Shown: positions 35,951 to 45,278, counted from the first letter of the stretch. The stretch: 64,000 bases of DNA from Azotimanducus sp963663145 (GCA_963663145.1 OY760134.1:1426001-1490000); one strand, 5' to 3'. Notes: generated from the sequence alone by a model not told the origin. Translations and numbers: made by a program.

Positions 35951-36643
35951 ATGCGAAGACATATCGCCATCGTCGAAGACGATCCTGATCAGCGAGCCAA
36001 CTATTGCGATGCCCTCACCAAGAAGGGCTACCAAGTCACCGCCTACGCCAATCGTCCAGCGGCCTTGGAAGGGTTTGCCCAGGCGCTTCCGGATCTGGTC
36101 ATTCTCGATATCATCCTGAATGGCGAGGAAGATGCGGGATTTGATCTCTGTCGCTCCCTATTGCAGAGAGCGCCCGAGCTGCCGGTGCTCTTCCTCACCG
36201 AGCGCACCGACGAAGTCGACAAGATTTCTGGGCTGCGTCTCGGTGCATGGGACTACCTTTCAAAGCCGATTTCTCTTCAATATCTCGCCGAACGTGTTGC
36301 CTCTTTGCTCCGAATCGTCGAGCCTTCGGCTCTTTCCGAGCATCCTCTCGGGTCCAAGGTCGGCAATCTTGAAGTTGATCTGGAAAAACTCATGGCGACT
36401 TGGCGGGGCGCTCGAGTTCCGCTGTCAGGTACCGAATTGCGCATGCTGCATATGCTCGTAGAGAATCCGGACAGCGCGGTGAGCTACGCTCGACTGATGG
36501 ACGCCACCAATCAACCCTTGGTGACCAACAACACCATCAACACCCACATGCGGAATATTCGTAGAAAGTTTGTCTCGATCGATGCTGACTTTTCTTGCAT
36601 TAGCAACGAGTACGGCTACGGATACCGCTGGATCATGCAATGA
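35951..36643 (+). CDS. pdsR: OmpR-type response regulator, similar to the dedicated-sortase-system regulator
   Basis: 230 residues: a receiver domain with acidic pair Glu9-Asp10-Asp11, phosphoacceptor Asp53 (VILDIIL), Thr83 and Lys105 (YLSKPI), then a winged-helix DNA-binding domain from about residue 130 (LSGTELRMLHMLVE, NTINTHMRNIRRKF, GYGYRW). Unlike most OmpR proteins the receiver carries a short NGEEDAG insertion after the aspartate, a feature I associate with the proteobacterial dedicated sortase system regulator (PdsR). The kinase gene overlaps by four bases. No sortase or LPXTG-type substrate is in this window, so the name is tentative. Confidence 0.75.
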   Translation: MRRHIAIVEDDPDQRANYCDALTKKGYQVTAYANRPAALEGFAQALPDLVILDIILNGEEDAGFDLCRSLLQRAPELPVLFLTERTDEVDKISGLRLGAWDYLSKPISLQYLAERVASLLRIVEPSALSEHPLGSKVGNLEVDLEKLMATWRGARVPLSGTELRMLHMLVENPDSAVSYARLMDATNQPLVTNNTINTHMRNIRRKFVSIDADFSCISNEYGYGYRWIMQ

Positions 36644-38781
36644 AGCTATTCGGCAAGGTACGCGGCCTTCGCCTTGCGACCAAATTAGCACTGGTCGGAC
36701 CAGTACTTGTCTTGGCACCTCTTTTTGCGCTTGTTCAACAAATCGACTTGGAATCGGTATTCGTTGAAACCCAAGCCCAGTCCATGCTGCGCACCGCACA
36801 AGGAATAGCAACCATCTTCAATGGTCGCGAAGATCTGTTCGAGAACCTCGCCATCGGCACAGAGGACTACGAACCCATTTACGCCACGCCCTTGGTGCGT
36901 CCGGTACGCCTTGATGGAGAGGCCAGCGAATGGCAGGGCCGCAGAGAGCGAACATACTCGTTTGGAAAGGAGCAGGAGGAAGACGCGAGCTTCACCATTT
37001 CCATAGGCGAGCGCGAGAATTCAATCTATGGATATATGCGCATCGTCGATGATCATGCCGTCTACCGCGATGCCGGCTTGCTCAGGTTGGACAATTCCGA
37101 CCATCTTCGTCTTGAATTCCTGCGTTTTGACGGGAGTCAAGCGCGCTTGGCGATCACTTTCACCGGCCCCGGCATAGTGACCGCCTACGACATGGACGAA
37201 CAGTGGCAATTTGCCCAGTCGGGACGTCCCGAGAATAGGGTGCGCGGATTCGTAGATGAAAGCGAGCACGGCCTCGCATTGGAATTCCGAATCCCTACCG
37301 AACTGTTGGCGGAATCTACCACCATCGGCTTCGCGTTCGTCGATGTGGACGATGCGGACACGCGAGAGATCCGCAACATCACGCGTTCTCTACCAACATC
37401 GGGTAAAGATTCCTTCAACTTGGTGTTGCTCAAGTCCACGGAATTGCTCAATATTCTCGATGGTCTCGGGTTTTCCGATCTGAGAGTGACGGTAATCGAT
37501 TCGCAAAGCCGGATGCGAGCGGCGACCGGGGTCATTTATCGAGACCAATCCTCCGACCTGTCCGAGCAGGCGTTCCGGCCAACGACTTGGCTGCGAAGCG
37601 TATTTGGACCGAACAGCGACATTTCCCAAGAGCAAACACAATCGGAAGCCATTGCCACCAGGGTCATCAATAGCGCGATTTCCGGCGAGCCAAGTGTCGA
37701 GCGCCGGATGCACGAGCTTGGATTTGAGATCATCACCGCCGCCTATCCCATCGTTTCGACCGCCACGGGCGTGCTCGGCACCGTGGTGGTTGAGCAAAGC
37801 ACCGATGCAACTCTTTCGTTGCAAAGTCAAGCCATTGATCGGCTTTTCGGACTCGTGCTCGCCGTATTTGTGCTCGTCATGTTGGCACTCTTCGCGTTCT
37901 CGGCAAGACTCGCGTGGCGTATAGGCCACCTTCGCGCGGACACCAGTCGCGCCATTGATGAATTTGGCCGGCTGCGACCCGTGAAGCTCAAGCGCGAACA
38001 GAAGGCTGGAGATGAAATTGGAGACCTCGCGCGTTCTATCGTGACAATGCTCTCAAGCCTGCAACGATATACGAGCTTTCTTGAACGCATGCCTCGCACG
38101 CTAAGGCATGAGATTCACAATCCGCTCAACAATCTTTCAACCTCTTTGGAAAATCTTGCCGAAGAAGTGGAGGAAGCGCGCGACAGCAAATATTTGGCAA
38201 GCGCACGTCGCGGAGTGGCTCGCATCGGCATCATTCTTCAGGGTCTTGCGGATGCCGCCAGCCTTGAAGAATCCTTGAAATCCGAGGAACCGGAAAACTG
38301 TGATGTGGCGGCTCTGCTCGCGAGCTACGTTCCGAATTGCGGTTTGAACCACCCGAATCGGACATTTGTGTATCGCGGTCCCTCGAACGGCATAGTTGCC
38401 AGCATTCCCGACTACCGAATGGAGCAGATGCTCGACAAGCTGATCGACAATGCGGTCGATTTTGGGCGTCAAGATAGTCCTATTCTCGTGCAACTCGACT
38501 TGGGCGAAGAGTTCTTGCGCGTGACCGTTGCCAATCGAGGTCCGCTGCTGCCCGAAACTTCAGAGCAATCCCTGTTCGAATCCATGGTCAGCCACAGGGA
38601 GGTGCAAGACCGGCTGCACTTTGGCTTGGGGCTCTACATTGTCCGAATTATCGCCGAGTATCACGGCGGCAGCGCAAGAGCGCTGAATCTCGTGGATGGA
38701 TCCGGCGTCATGCTGATCATCGAACTCCCGGCGCAGAGCGCAGCAGGCGCAACCACCCAGCCGCGCGCAGCGGCTGGGTAG
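36640..38781 (+). CDS. pdsS: Sensor histidine kinase with CBM9-like periplasmic domain, similar to dedicated-sortase-system kinase
   Basis: 713 residues. A transmembrane helix near residues 18-33 is followed by a large periplasmic part. Residues about 85-215 (VRLDGEASEW, then ...IYGYMRIVDDHA and ALEFRIP) have the pattern of CBM9/DOMON-like beta-sandwich domains. A second transmembrane helix lies at about 402-425, then a HAMP-like linker, the H-box LRHEIHNPLNNLS with His490, the N-box LIDNAVDF and the G-box HFGLGLYIVR. The G1 box is altered to VANRGPLLP. Its overlap with the regulator makes a two-gene unit. It resembles the 700-residue kinase of the proteobacterial dedicated sortase system. 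Ligand unknown. Confidence 0.78.
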   Translation: MKLFGKVRGLRLATKLALVGPVLVLAPLFALVQQIDLESVFVETQAQSMLRTAQGIATIFNGREDLFENLAIGTEDYEPIYATPLVRPVRLDGEASEWQGRRERTYSFGKEQEEDASFTISIGERENSIYGYMRIVDDHAVYRDAGLLRLDNSDHLRLEFLRFDGSQARLAITFTGPGIVTAYDMDEQWQFAQSGRPENRVRGFVDESEHGLALEFRIPTELLAESTTIGFAFVDVDDADTREIRNITRSLPTSGKDSFNLVLLKSTELLNILDGLGFSDLRVTVIDSQSRMRAATGVIYRDQSSDLSEQAFRPTTWLRSVFGPNSDISQEQTQSEAIATRVINSAISGEPSVERRMHELGFEIITAAYPIVSTATGVLGTVVVEQSTDATLSLQSQAIDRLFGLVLAVFVLVMLALFAFSARLAWRIGHLRADTSRAIDEFGRLRPVKLKREQKAGDEIGDLARSIVTMLSSLQRYTSFLERMPRTLRHEIHNPLNNLSTSLENLAEEVEEARDSKYLASARRGVARIGIILQGLADAASLEESLKSEEPENCDVAALLASYVPNCGLNHPNRTFVYRGPSNGIVASIPDYRMEQMLDKLIDNAVDFGRQDSPILVQLDLGEEFLRVTVANRGPLLPETSEQSLFESMVSHREVQDRLHFGLGLYIVRIIAEYHGGSARALNLVDGSGVMLIIELPAQSAAGATTQPRAAAG

Positions 38782-38822
38782 TGCTCGCTTGAATTAAGGC
38801 GAAGAACGAGAATAGCCCTCCT

Positions 38823-38846
38823 CGAGGCCGGGAGTTTCCCGCCTCG
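38823..38846. terminator. GC-rich hairpin between convergent genes
   Basis: A stem formed by GAGGCCGGGA and TCCCGCCTC (one bulged base) around a short GTT loop lies between the end of the histidine-kinase gene (38781) and the end of the metallo-hydrolase gene (38850). There is no clear T-run on either side, so it may act as a bidirectional terminator only weakly. Confidence 0.4.
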
Positions 38847-38849
38847 GCT

Positions 38850-39749
38850 TCAGGGTACGACCAGTCTCAATTCGGCCTCAATGCTCAGTTGCTCATCGCA
38901 TTCTACTTCGCCTCTGGCGTGCATGAGGTCAACCGCCGCGAGGACGCTGCGTCCAGCGGCGGGGAAAAGCGCTCGGTTTGTGCCCTTGTACATGATTGGC
39001 ACCATGTCCTTGATGCGATTTACGCCCGTCAATAGGCACTCGCGAATTTGCCGCTCTCGGGCGAGCCGATGTTCAATGAAGCCTTCTATGTGCCCCCGCG
39101 GATTCGTGATTGGTGGTCCGTGGGTTGGATAGTAGATGGCATCGTCGCGCTCAAGGAGCAGCGCAAGGCTCCGCATGTAGGACCCCATATTGCCGTCGGG
39201 CGGGGAGATCACGGAAGTTGACCACCCCATCACATGGTCGCCAGTAAAGAGCGCACGTTCTTCGCGAAGCGCGAAGCACATATGATTGGAGGTATGTCCC
39301 GGCGTGTGCACGCATTCCACGCTCCATCCGCTTCCTTCAATCAATTCTCCGTGACCAACACGCCTATCGGGAGCAAAGTCACGGTCGGCGCCCTCCTCCA
39401 CCTTGGTCAGGTCTCGAGAACCTCCCCCGTGGGGACCAAACCCGTAAGTGGGCACCGCATGATACGTCTTGAGGAGTCGGCAACCTGGCGAGTGATCCAT
39501 GTGCGTATGGGTCACCAGCATGTGCGTGACCCGTTCCCCTTTGAGTGCGGTTAGCAGCGCATGGATATGCGCCTTGTCCGCTGGCCCAGGATCCACAACC
39601 GCCACTTCATTTCGACCGAGAATATAGGTGCCGGTTCCCGTGTAGGTGAACGGGCCCGGGTTCTTCGCGATCACCCGGCGGATCAATGGGGAGAGTTGCT
39701 GGGCGATGCCATACTCAAATTCGATCTCGCGCTCAAGCCTTAGCGGCAC
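38850..39749 (-). CDS. Metallo-beta-lactamase-fold hydrolase (LACTB2-like)
   Basis: 299 residues. The metal motif VTHTHMDHSPG (H-x-H-x-D-H), the HTPGHTSNHMCF block with the third-zone histidine, FTGDHVMGW and the YPTHGPP end-motif show an intact dinuclear zinc site. The C-terminal helical part (RLARERQIRECL) matches the LACTB2-like subgroup, whose members hydrolyse thioesters or act on nucleic acids. Actual substrate unknown. It follows the pseudokinase gene by 83 bases on the same strand but need not be in the same unit. Confidence 0.85.
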   Translation of the reverse strand: MPLRLEREIEFEYGIAQQLSPLIRRVIAKNPGPFTYTGTGTYILGRNEVAVVDPGPADKAHIHALLTALKGERVTHMLVTHTHMDHSPGCRLLKTYHAVPTYGFGPHGGGSRDLTKVEEGADRDFAPDRRVGHGELIEGSGWSVECVHTPGHTSNHMCFALREERALFTGDHVMGWSTSVISPPDGNMGSYMRSLALLLERDDAIYYPTHGPPITNPRGHIEGFIEHRLARERQIRECLLTGVNRIKDMVPIMYKGTNRALFPAAGRSVLAAVDLMHARGEVECDEQLSIEAELRLVVP

Positions 39750-39832
39750 TGTCGTTGGTCCCCTGATAACGCCAAGCTACCTTATCAGATTGGCATCAAA
39801 AGACTGAAGCGACGTCTCCTAGGTGTTGATCT

Positions 39833-42025
39833 TCAAGAAGGCGCGAGGCCCCACGCCTCGCGCAATTCAATCCAGTCTTCATTGTCTGGCCGCAAGGTCA
39901 ATGCCAAGCGCAAGTACTCTCGCGCTTCCTCTTCAAATCCCGCCGCCCAAGCATCCTTGGCCACTTCCGCGAGCCTGCCCGCCGCACTGAGGGCAAGCTG
40001 CGCGGCCTGCTGGTTGTCGGAAGCCAAAGTCTGCACCTCGAACAGTTTTTCCAATAAGTTCTCTTCTTCCGGAGCGCTGATAAATCCTCTTGCAAGGAGT
40101 TCTTCGGCATCTCGCAACAAGATCTCCAATCGTTCGCTGCGCTGCTCTTCGGCTTCAAGTTGTTCGCTTACTCCCAGCAATGCGGTCTCGTCAAGTGCGA
40201 ACTGCAAGGCACGGGTCAAAAGGCTCCTCGCCTGCGTGTAGTCTCGGGTGGTGATCGCACGGGAGATTTGTTCGATGACGCCGGAGGTTACTTGCCGCAA
40301 GCCTTGAACCGCGATAGGGTTGTCAGGATCCGTGGCTAACACCCGTCCGTAGGTCTCGGCTGCATTTGAACCAGGCGGATTCACAAGCACTCCAGAGGCG
40401 AGATACTCTGAACCCAATTCAAGCAAGCTCTCAATTTCTTGCAACATGGTTCTTTCGCGTTGTATCTGCTCTCTGACAGCGGCAACTTCGGCCGATTCAC
40501 TTGCGGCACGGGTGGCGTGCTCAAGCAACATCATTGCATTCGGGATATCCTCGGCGAGAATCGAAGTCCGCGCCCTTTGCGCAAAATATCGCGCCATTGC
40601 AACAAGCGCGTTGCCGGCCCCTTCATGATTTGGCCAGAGGCGAACCACTTCCCGGTAGGCGTCGATAGCTGTCAAACCCTCTTCGTCCGAAAAACTCCCC
40701 TCTTGCACCAGTGCAAGCGTATTGACAAAGAGGTTGTCGGCCATGCGGCGTTCCGACAGCTCATCAAGTTGGCGTTGAAACTCGGCATCCTGTGGAAATA
40801 GATTGAGCGCCTCTCCAAGTCTGTGATTGGCGATGTCCAGCCTGCCCTCAGCAAGCGCCGCGCCAACCTCTTCGCGAGTGCTCGTGATTAACTGGCGCAG
40901 TTCTGCCGTCGCCTGGGCATGACCTGGTGATCTCAGCAATACACTCCGGTACGCCGAAGCGCGTACCGCAAGACCTGAACTTGCATCCGCCCCCTGCGCC
41001 AGCAGTCCTTCGAGACCTTCGCTGAAAGGCTCCGGCAGAACGCCAATATCACGTAAGGATTTCACTGAAAATTCTTGCGCTGCGGGGCTCATGTAGAGAA
41101 TCGCCGTCCCCGAAGCGATCAAGATGAGTATTGCTACAACGATACCCTCTAGACCAAGACCCACACCTCTTTGCCTGCGCAGTCTCTTCGCCGCCCCCCT
41201 TGCAGACGCGGAGCTCGTTTTCGGAGCGGCAGAGAGCGCCTTCGAAAGCTCTCCGCGCGAGATTTCACCCGTATGCACGCGGCGTTCCGGCCACTCATTA
41301 CGCAACTCAAGCAGGGATACGGCATTCCTGAACTCGATACGAAGATTGCGATCCCACTGCCCCATTAGCAGCGGCAAAAGCACTGGCACCAAAGGCCTGT
41401 CTTCCGCCGGCAAGAGTCGTGCAATGTCAGCCGCCGTGGGAGTTGGCGGAATGGAATACGCTCCAGTCCCGCCGAGAACAAACACGATAAAGTGGGCCAA
41501 GCGCCGCATATCCTCACTGCGGTTGCGGGCGGAAAGACCCTTCTCTACCGTTGATTGCTGGACGGTTTTATGATCGGCCGAGGCCATCAGCAACCCTGAG
41601 GCGTGACCGAGCGTGAGCAAGAGACCACTTGCGGATGCGGACCTCCAGATGCAGGAATGATCGAATTCACCATGCAGAAAGCCGAGCGCATGCAGCGCAT
41701 CAAGCCCCTCCACGACATCAGACATGATGTGAATGAGAGATCGAACGGGAAGTCCATTCTGCAAATCGTCGTTCAAGGAATAGCCTAAGAACCCATCGAA
41801 TAGGACCGTCAATTTACGTCCATCCCATTTCCAAGCATCGGGCGTGATGAGGCTCGGATGTGATACCTCTCGCAGTTCCTTAAACAGAGCTTCAAACGAT
41901 TCCAAATCTGCGCGGGCAGACAACTCGATATCTCTGAGCAGAACCGGGGCTTCATCTGCCAGCCGCACCGCTTCATAGAGGTCAGGGCCGACTTTCTTTC
42001 CTTGCCGGCAATCCTGCCAGTTCAT
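39833..42025 (-). CDS. Membrane-anchored pseudokinase with C-terminal helical (TPR-like) repeats
   Basis: 730 residues. Residues 1-245 have the outline of a Ser/Thr kinase domain: FKELREVSHPSLI resembles helix C (Glu50), the hinge and helix E are followed by LHALGFLHGEFDHSCIW at the catalytic loop. There the HRD motif is HGE, the Mg-binding Asn is Cys, the DFG position reads LGH and the beta-3 lysine is replaced (VLLRDIE). Catalysis is thus very unlikely. A basic linker precedes a transmembrane helix at about residues 292-312. The remaining 400 residues, probably periplasmic, are rich in Ala, Leu and Glu helices with tetratricopeptide-like spacing (AYREVVRLWPNHEGAGNAL; YGRVLATDPDN). It is 18 bases downstream of the MORN gene. 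Confidence 0.75.
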   Translation of the reverse strand: MNWQDCRQGKKVGPDLYEAVRLADEAPVLLRDIELSARADLESFEALFKELREVSHPSLITPDAWKWDGRKLTVLFDGFLGYSLNDDLQNGLPVRSLIHIMSDVVEGLDALHALGFLHGEFDHSCIWRSASASGLLLTLGHASGLLMASADHKTVQQSTVEKGLSARNRSEDMRRLAHFIVFVLGGTGAYSIPPTPTAADIARLLPAEDRPLVPVLLPLLMGQWDRNLRIEFRNAVSLLELRNEWPERRVHTGEISRGELSKALSAAPKTSSASARGAAKRLRRQRGVGLGLEGIVVAILILIASGTAILYMSPAAQEFSVKSLRDIGVLPEPFSEGLEGLLAQGADASSGLAVRASAYRSVLLRSPGHAQATAELRQLITSTREEVGAALAEGRLDIANHRLGEALNLFPQDAEFQRQLDELSERRMADNLFVNTLALVQEGSFSDEEGLTAIDAYREVVRLWPNHEGAGNALVAMARYFAQRARTSILAEDIPNAMMLLEHATRAASESAEVAAVREQIQRERTMLQEIESLLELGSEYLASGVLVNPPGSNAAETYGRVLATDPDNPIAVQGLRQVTSGVIEQISRAITTRDYTQARSLLTRALQFALDETALLGVSEQLEAEEQRSERLEILLRDAEELLARGFISAPEEENLLEKLFEVQTLASDNQQAAQLALSAAGRLAEVAKDAWAAGFEEEAREYLRLALTLRPDNEDWIELREAWGLAPS

Positions 42026-42043
42026 CGCGATCGCATCGTTTTG

Positions 42044-42859
42044 TTACCCAGCACTTTGTGCATCGGATGAATAGAGCACACGAATCTGCCCTTGCATTAA
42101 GCGCCCTAGAACCGTGTTGGCATTATCGCTCACGCGGGTGCCGTCAAGGGCTACGGCAACCCCCATACCGTGCGCCAATCCATCGATACACCGACTTCCG
42201 CGAAACATCCATTCTGTGCCTTGAACGCGCAGTCGGCAGCGGTCGTCACGCTCGATACGCCAAGTTTGCGCGAGACCGCCTTGGTCCCACAACTGCAACC
42301 ACAGGCTTCCGTCAATCTTCTTGCGCACACCAAGTCCGTGTCTGAGACCACCTTCATACCAACCGGAAAAGACATCTCCAGAATCCTCGACCTGCCTCCC
42401 CTCGCCCTGTCTCACGCCGGCAACGAAATTCCCTTCGTAGACGGTCCTCCCCTCTCGAACTCGAATACCCACACCGGTACGTTCGCCAAAACGGTACTCG
42501 CCCTCATAATAGTTTTCCGGCCCCCATGTGTATCGACCTTGGCCATGCCGAACCCCGAGTGCGAATTCACCCGAATACTGGTCCCCATTTGGCCAAACGT
42601 AGAGGCCGAGCCCATGCGGCATGTCTTCTTGATACTCCCCATCATACGCAGCACCATGCGCCCATTCGTACCGCCCTCTTCCGTGGCGCATTCCATTGAG
42701 CATGGTGCCCAAATAGTAGTCCCCATTTTCGAAGAAGCGTTCATGCCGTGTGGCTGCTTCTTGCGCGAACACAGAATACGTCGCAATTGGCGAGAACATC
42801 AACAGACAAACGGCGAGAAATCGACCGCACGAATAGTTCACTAACTCGACATGCTGCAC
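42044..42859 (-). CDS. Exported MORN-repeat protein
   Basis: 271 residues with a signal peptide (FLAVCLLMFSPIATYSVFAQ) starting at a GTG (42859) or the GTG at 42841. From about residue 40 there are six MORN-type repeats (GDYYLGTMLNGMRHGRGRY, AYDGEYQEDMPHGLGLY, QYSGEFALGVRHGQGRYTW and so on) of 22-24 residues, then a C-terminal region with two cysteines (DDRCRLR, GSRCIDG). MORN repeats form beta-hairpin ribbons that bind lipids or proteins. It is transcribed directly before the pseudokinase, which suggests that the two act together at the envelope. Confidence 0.85.
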   Translation of the reverse strand: MQHVELVNYSCGRFLAVCLLMFSPIATYSVFAQEAATRHERFFENGDYYLGTMLNGMRHGRGRYEWAHGAAYDGEYQEDMPHGLGLYVWPNGDQYSGEFALGVRHGQGRYTWGPENYYEGEYRFGERTGVGIRVREGRTVYEGNFVAGVRQGEGRQVEDSGDVFSGWYEGGLRHGLGVRKKIDGSLWLQLWDQGGLAQTWRIERDDRCRLRVQGTEWMFRGSRCIDGLAHGMGVAVALDGTRVSDNANTVLGRLMQGQIRVLYSSDAQSAG

Positions 42860-42895
42860 AATGGGACCTTTTGAGGATTGTTTCGACGCGCATCC

Positions 42896-43726
42896 ATGGA
42901 ATGGATTCTGCTCATATCGACCTGCGTATTCATAGGCGCGGCCTCCGGATTTATCGCCGGCTTGCTTGGAGTGGGTGGTGGTCTCATCATTGTCCCGGCG
43001 CTGATACTGCTATTTGATGCAATGGATCATGGTGGCGGATTGTTTCCCGGCGTGGAGATCACTACCCTAGTGGCGGTCGCGACTTCTCTTGCCTGCGTGC
43101 TGGTGACCACCGGCCTCTCCGGGTTCGTACAGCTTCGCCGCGGACGGGTGCACTCCATTGCAGTGCGTCGTTGGGCACCCTTTCTCGTGGTCGGAGGCAC
43201 CTTGAGCGGCTTTGCCGCCCCCTCGCTTCCAGACGCTGCTATTCGGCTCTTCATTGCCATACTTGTATTGACTGTCGCCATTATATTGTCAACTCGCTGG
43301 ACTCCCGAGCCGAGCCGAGCCTTTCCAAGCGCCGCCGCCAGCGGATTCATGGCAACTGCGACGGGCTTCGCTTCAGGAGTCGCGGGAATAGGCGGTGGCA
43401 ACATGATGATTCCCAGCTTCATGTACTTCAATGTGCCGATACATTCCGCCATGGGTACTTCTTCCTTTCTCGGCCCATTCGTCGCACTTTCCGGAGTGGT
43501 CGGCTATATCCTGCGCGGCTGGAGTGAAACTGCGGGCGATCCGCTGCTCATCGGGTATGTTCATTTGCCTGCCTTCGCCGCCATCACTGCGGCATGCGTG
43601 TTCTTTGCGCCTCTAGGGGTGCGCTTCGCTCACGACCACAGCCCGCAGATACTGCGTCGGATGCTGGTGATTCTGCTAGTCGTCGCCTCGTTGCGAATGG
43701 GGCTTTCGGCATTTGATGTATGGTGA
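42896..43726 (+). CDS. TSUP (TauE/SafE) family permease
   Basis: 276 residues, about eight transmembrane helices. The two internal repeats of the family are plain: FIAGLLGVGGGLIIVPAL in the first half and FASGVAGIGGGNMMIPSF in the second. TSUP proteins move sulfite, sulfoacetate, thiosulfate or other organic anions; no substrate clue is nearby. I choose the ATG at 42896; a TTG at 42878 would add six residues but abuts a GAGGA. It is divergent from the MORN gene. Confidence 0.88.
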   Translation: MEWILLISTCVFIGAASGFIAGLLGVGGGLIIVPALILLFDAMDHGGGLFPGVEITTLVAVATSLACVLVTTGLSGFVQLRRGRVHSIAVRRWAPFLVVGGTLSGFAAPSLPDAAIRLFIAILVLTVAIILSTRWTPEPSRAFPSAAASGFMATATGFASGVAGIGGGNMMIPSFMYFNVPIHSAMGTSSFLGPFVALSGVVGYILRGWSETAGDPLLIGYVHLPAFAAITAACVFFAPLGVRFAHDHSPQILRRMLVILLVVASLRMGLSAFDVW

Positions 43727-43734
43727 TGCTTGAT

Positions 43735-43842
43735 AACGACTCGCGCGCCTTTTCGCTGTAACTAGCAGCGCGTGGAATGATCCTTGGCTTGCCGGCCCGT
43801 CATAGCAAGCGGCAGTTGCAGCGAAAAGGCGCGCGAGTCGTT
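43735..43842. repeat. 108-bp element with perfect 24-bp inverted repeats
   Basis: Bases 43735-43758 and 43819-43842 are exact reverse complements over 24 bases (core GACTCGCGCGCCTTTTCGC), with further near-complementary bases inside. The transcript would form a hairpin of about 30 pairs. It lies between the permease stop (43726) and the fumC start (43874), both on the plus strand. It may be a strong terminator or attenuator, or a small mobile MITE-like unit. No target-site duplication is convincing. Confidence 0.8.
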
Positions 43843-43873
43843 ACGATACTTGTTATTTCCGCGGCAGTCGCAG

Positions 43874-45262
43874 ATGTCTGAATATCGTATTGAAAAAGAT
43901 AGTCTTGGTGAACTTCAGGTTCCGAAGGACGCGCTCTTTGGCGCGCAAACCATGCGCGCAGTGAATAATTTCAAGATCAGTGGCCTTGTCATGCCGCCGG
44001 ACTTCATTCGGGCTGTGTGCTTGATCAAGCAAGCCGCCGCCATCGCGAATCTAGACTTGGGCCTCATTGATGCGCCACTTGCCAAGGCAATTTGCGTGGC
44101 CAGCGAACGTGCCGCACACTTTGATGATCCTGCTGAGCACTTCCCGGTGGATGTCTTTCAAACCGGCTCAGGCACCAGCTCAAATATGAATGCCAATGAA
44201 GTGATTGCCAATCTGGCCAAACAGTCAAGCGGCCTACAAGTCAGTCCCAACGATCACGTCAACATGAGCCAAAGCAGCAACGACACCATCCCAAGTGCAA
44301 TCCATATTTCCGCGGCAATTGCCATCACACGCCATCTATTGCCCGCAGTCGAATCCTTGCGCAACCTCATTGACGAACGTGCACACGCATTCTCCGAAGT
44401 AACCAAGACTGGTCGCACACATCTCATGGATGCCATGCCAATCACCCTGCATCAAGAACTCACCGGATGGACAGCGCAATTGGATAGCAATCTTAAGCGA
44501 ATCCAAACCTGCATGCCAAGGCTGTTGCGCCTTGCGCAAGGCGGGACCGCCGTCGGGACAGGCATCAACGCGCATCCCGAGTTCTCTAACCGATTCGCTG
44601 TGGCAATTTCCGAGCTTACGGGACTGAAGTTCTCGCCCGCCGAAAATTTCTTCGAAGCCATCGGCACACAAGACACGGCCGTGGAGACTTCCGGAGCGCT
44701 GAAAACCCTCGCGGTCAGTTTGATGAAGATTTGCAACGATCTTCGCTGGATGAACAGCGGCCCACTGGCTGGGCTCGGAGAAATCGAATTGCCCGCGCTT
44801 CAGCCCGGAAGCAGCATCATGCCAGGTAAGGTGAATCCGGTGATTCCCGAAGCGGCCACCATGGTGTGCGCACAAGTGATCGGCAATGACGCGGCAATCA
44901 CGATTGGCGGTCAATCCGGCAACTTTCAACTCAACGTCATGTTGCCAATGATCGCTCATAACCTACTGCAAAGTATTACTATTTTGGGGAACGCCTGCTT
45001 GGCCCTTGCAGACCTTGCGATTCGCGGATTCCATCTCAGGGCAGAAATGATCGAGGCGCCGCTTGCCAAGAATCCAATGCTGGTCACCGCATTGAACCCA
45101 GCTATTGGCTATATGCGCGCAGCGGAGATTGCGAAAGCGGCCTACGCCGGAGGGCGTCCGATTCGAGACGTGGCTGCCGAAATGACGGATTTGGATGAAG
45201 ATCGCCTTGACGAACTTTTGGATCCCCGACGCCTGACTCAAGGTGGGATCCGAGATTCGTAG
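43874..45262 (+). CDS. fumC: Class II fumarate hydratase
   Basis: 462 residues from the ATG at 43874 (MSEYRIEKDSLGELQVP), preceded by the hairpin element. Signatures: QTGSGTSSNMNANEV, the catalytic SQSSNDTIPSAIH, TGRTHLMDAMPITLHQE and the flexible loop GSSIMPGKVNPVIPE. Oxygen-stable, cluster-free fumarase converting fumarate to malate. The spacing of the conserved blocks fits fumarase rather than aspartase, though these two share the fold. An open frame extends upstream to 43784 but covers the inverted repeat. The following dehydrogenase starts 16 bases after the stop (or overlaps it with an earlier GTG). Confidence 0.93.
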   Translation: MSEYRIEKDSLGELQVPKDALFGAQTMRAVNNFKISGLVMPPDFIRAVCLIKQAAAIANLDLGLIDAPLAKAICVASERAAHFDDPAEHFPVDVFQTGSGTSSNMNANEVIANLAKQSSGLQVSPNDHVNMSQSSNDTIPSAIHISAAIAITRHLLPAVESLRNLIDERAHAFSEVTKTGRTHLMDAMPITLHQELTGWTAQLDSNLKRIQTCMPRLLRLAQGGTAVGTGINAHPEFSNRFAVAISELTGLKFSPAENFFEAIGTQDTAVETSGALKTLAVSLMKICNDLRWMNSGPLAGLGEIELPALQPGSSIMPGKVNPVIPEAATMVCAQVIGNDAAITIGGQSGNFQLNVMLPMIAHNLLQSITILGNACLALADLAIRGFHLRAEMIEAPLAKNPMLVTALNPAIGYMRAAEIAKAAYAGGRPIRDVAAEMTDLDEDRLDELLDPRRLTQGGIRDS

Positions 45263-45278
45263 TGAAGCCGAAGCTGCC

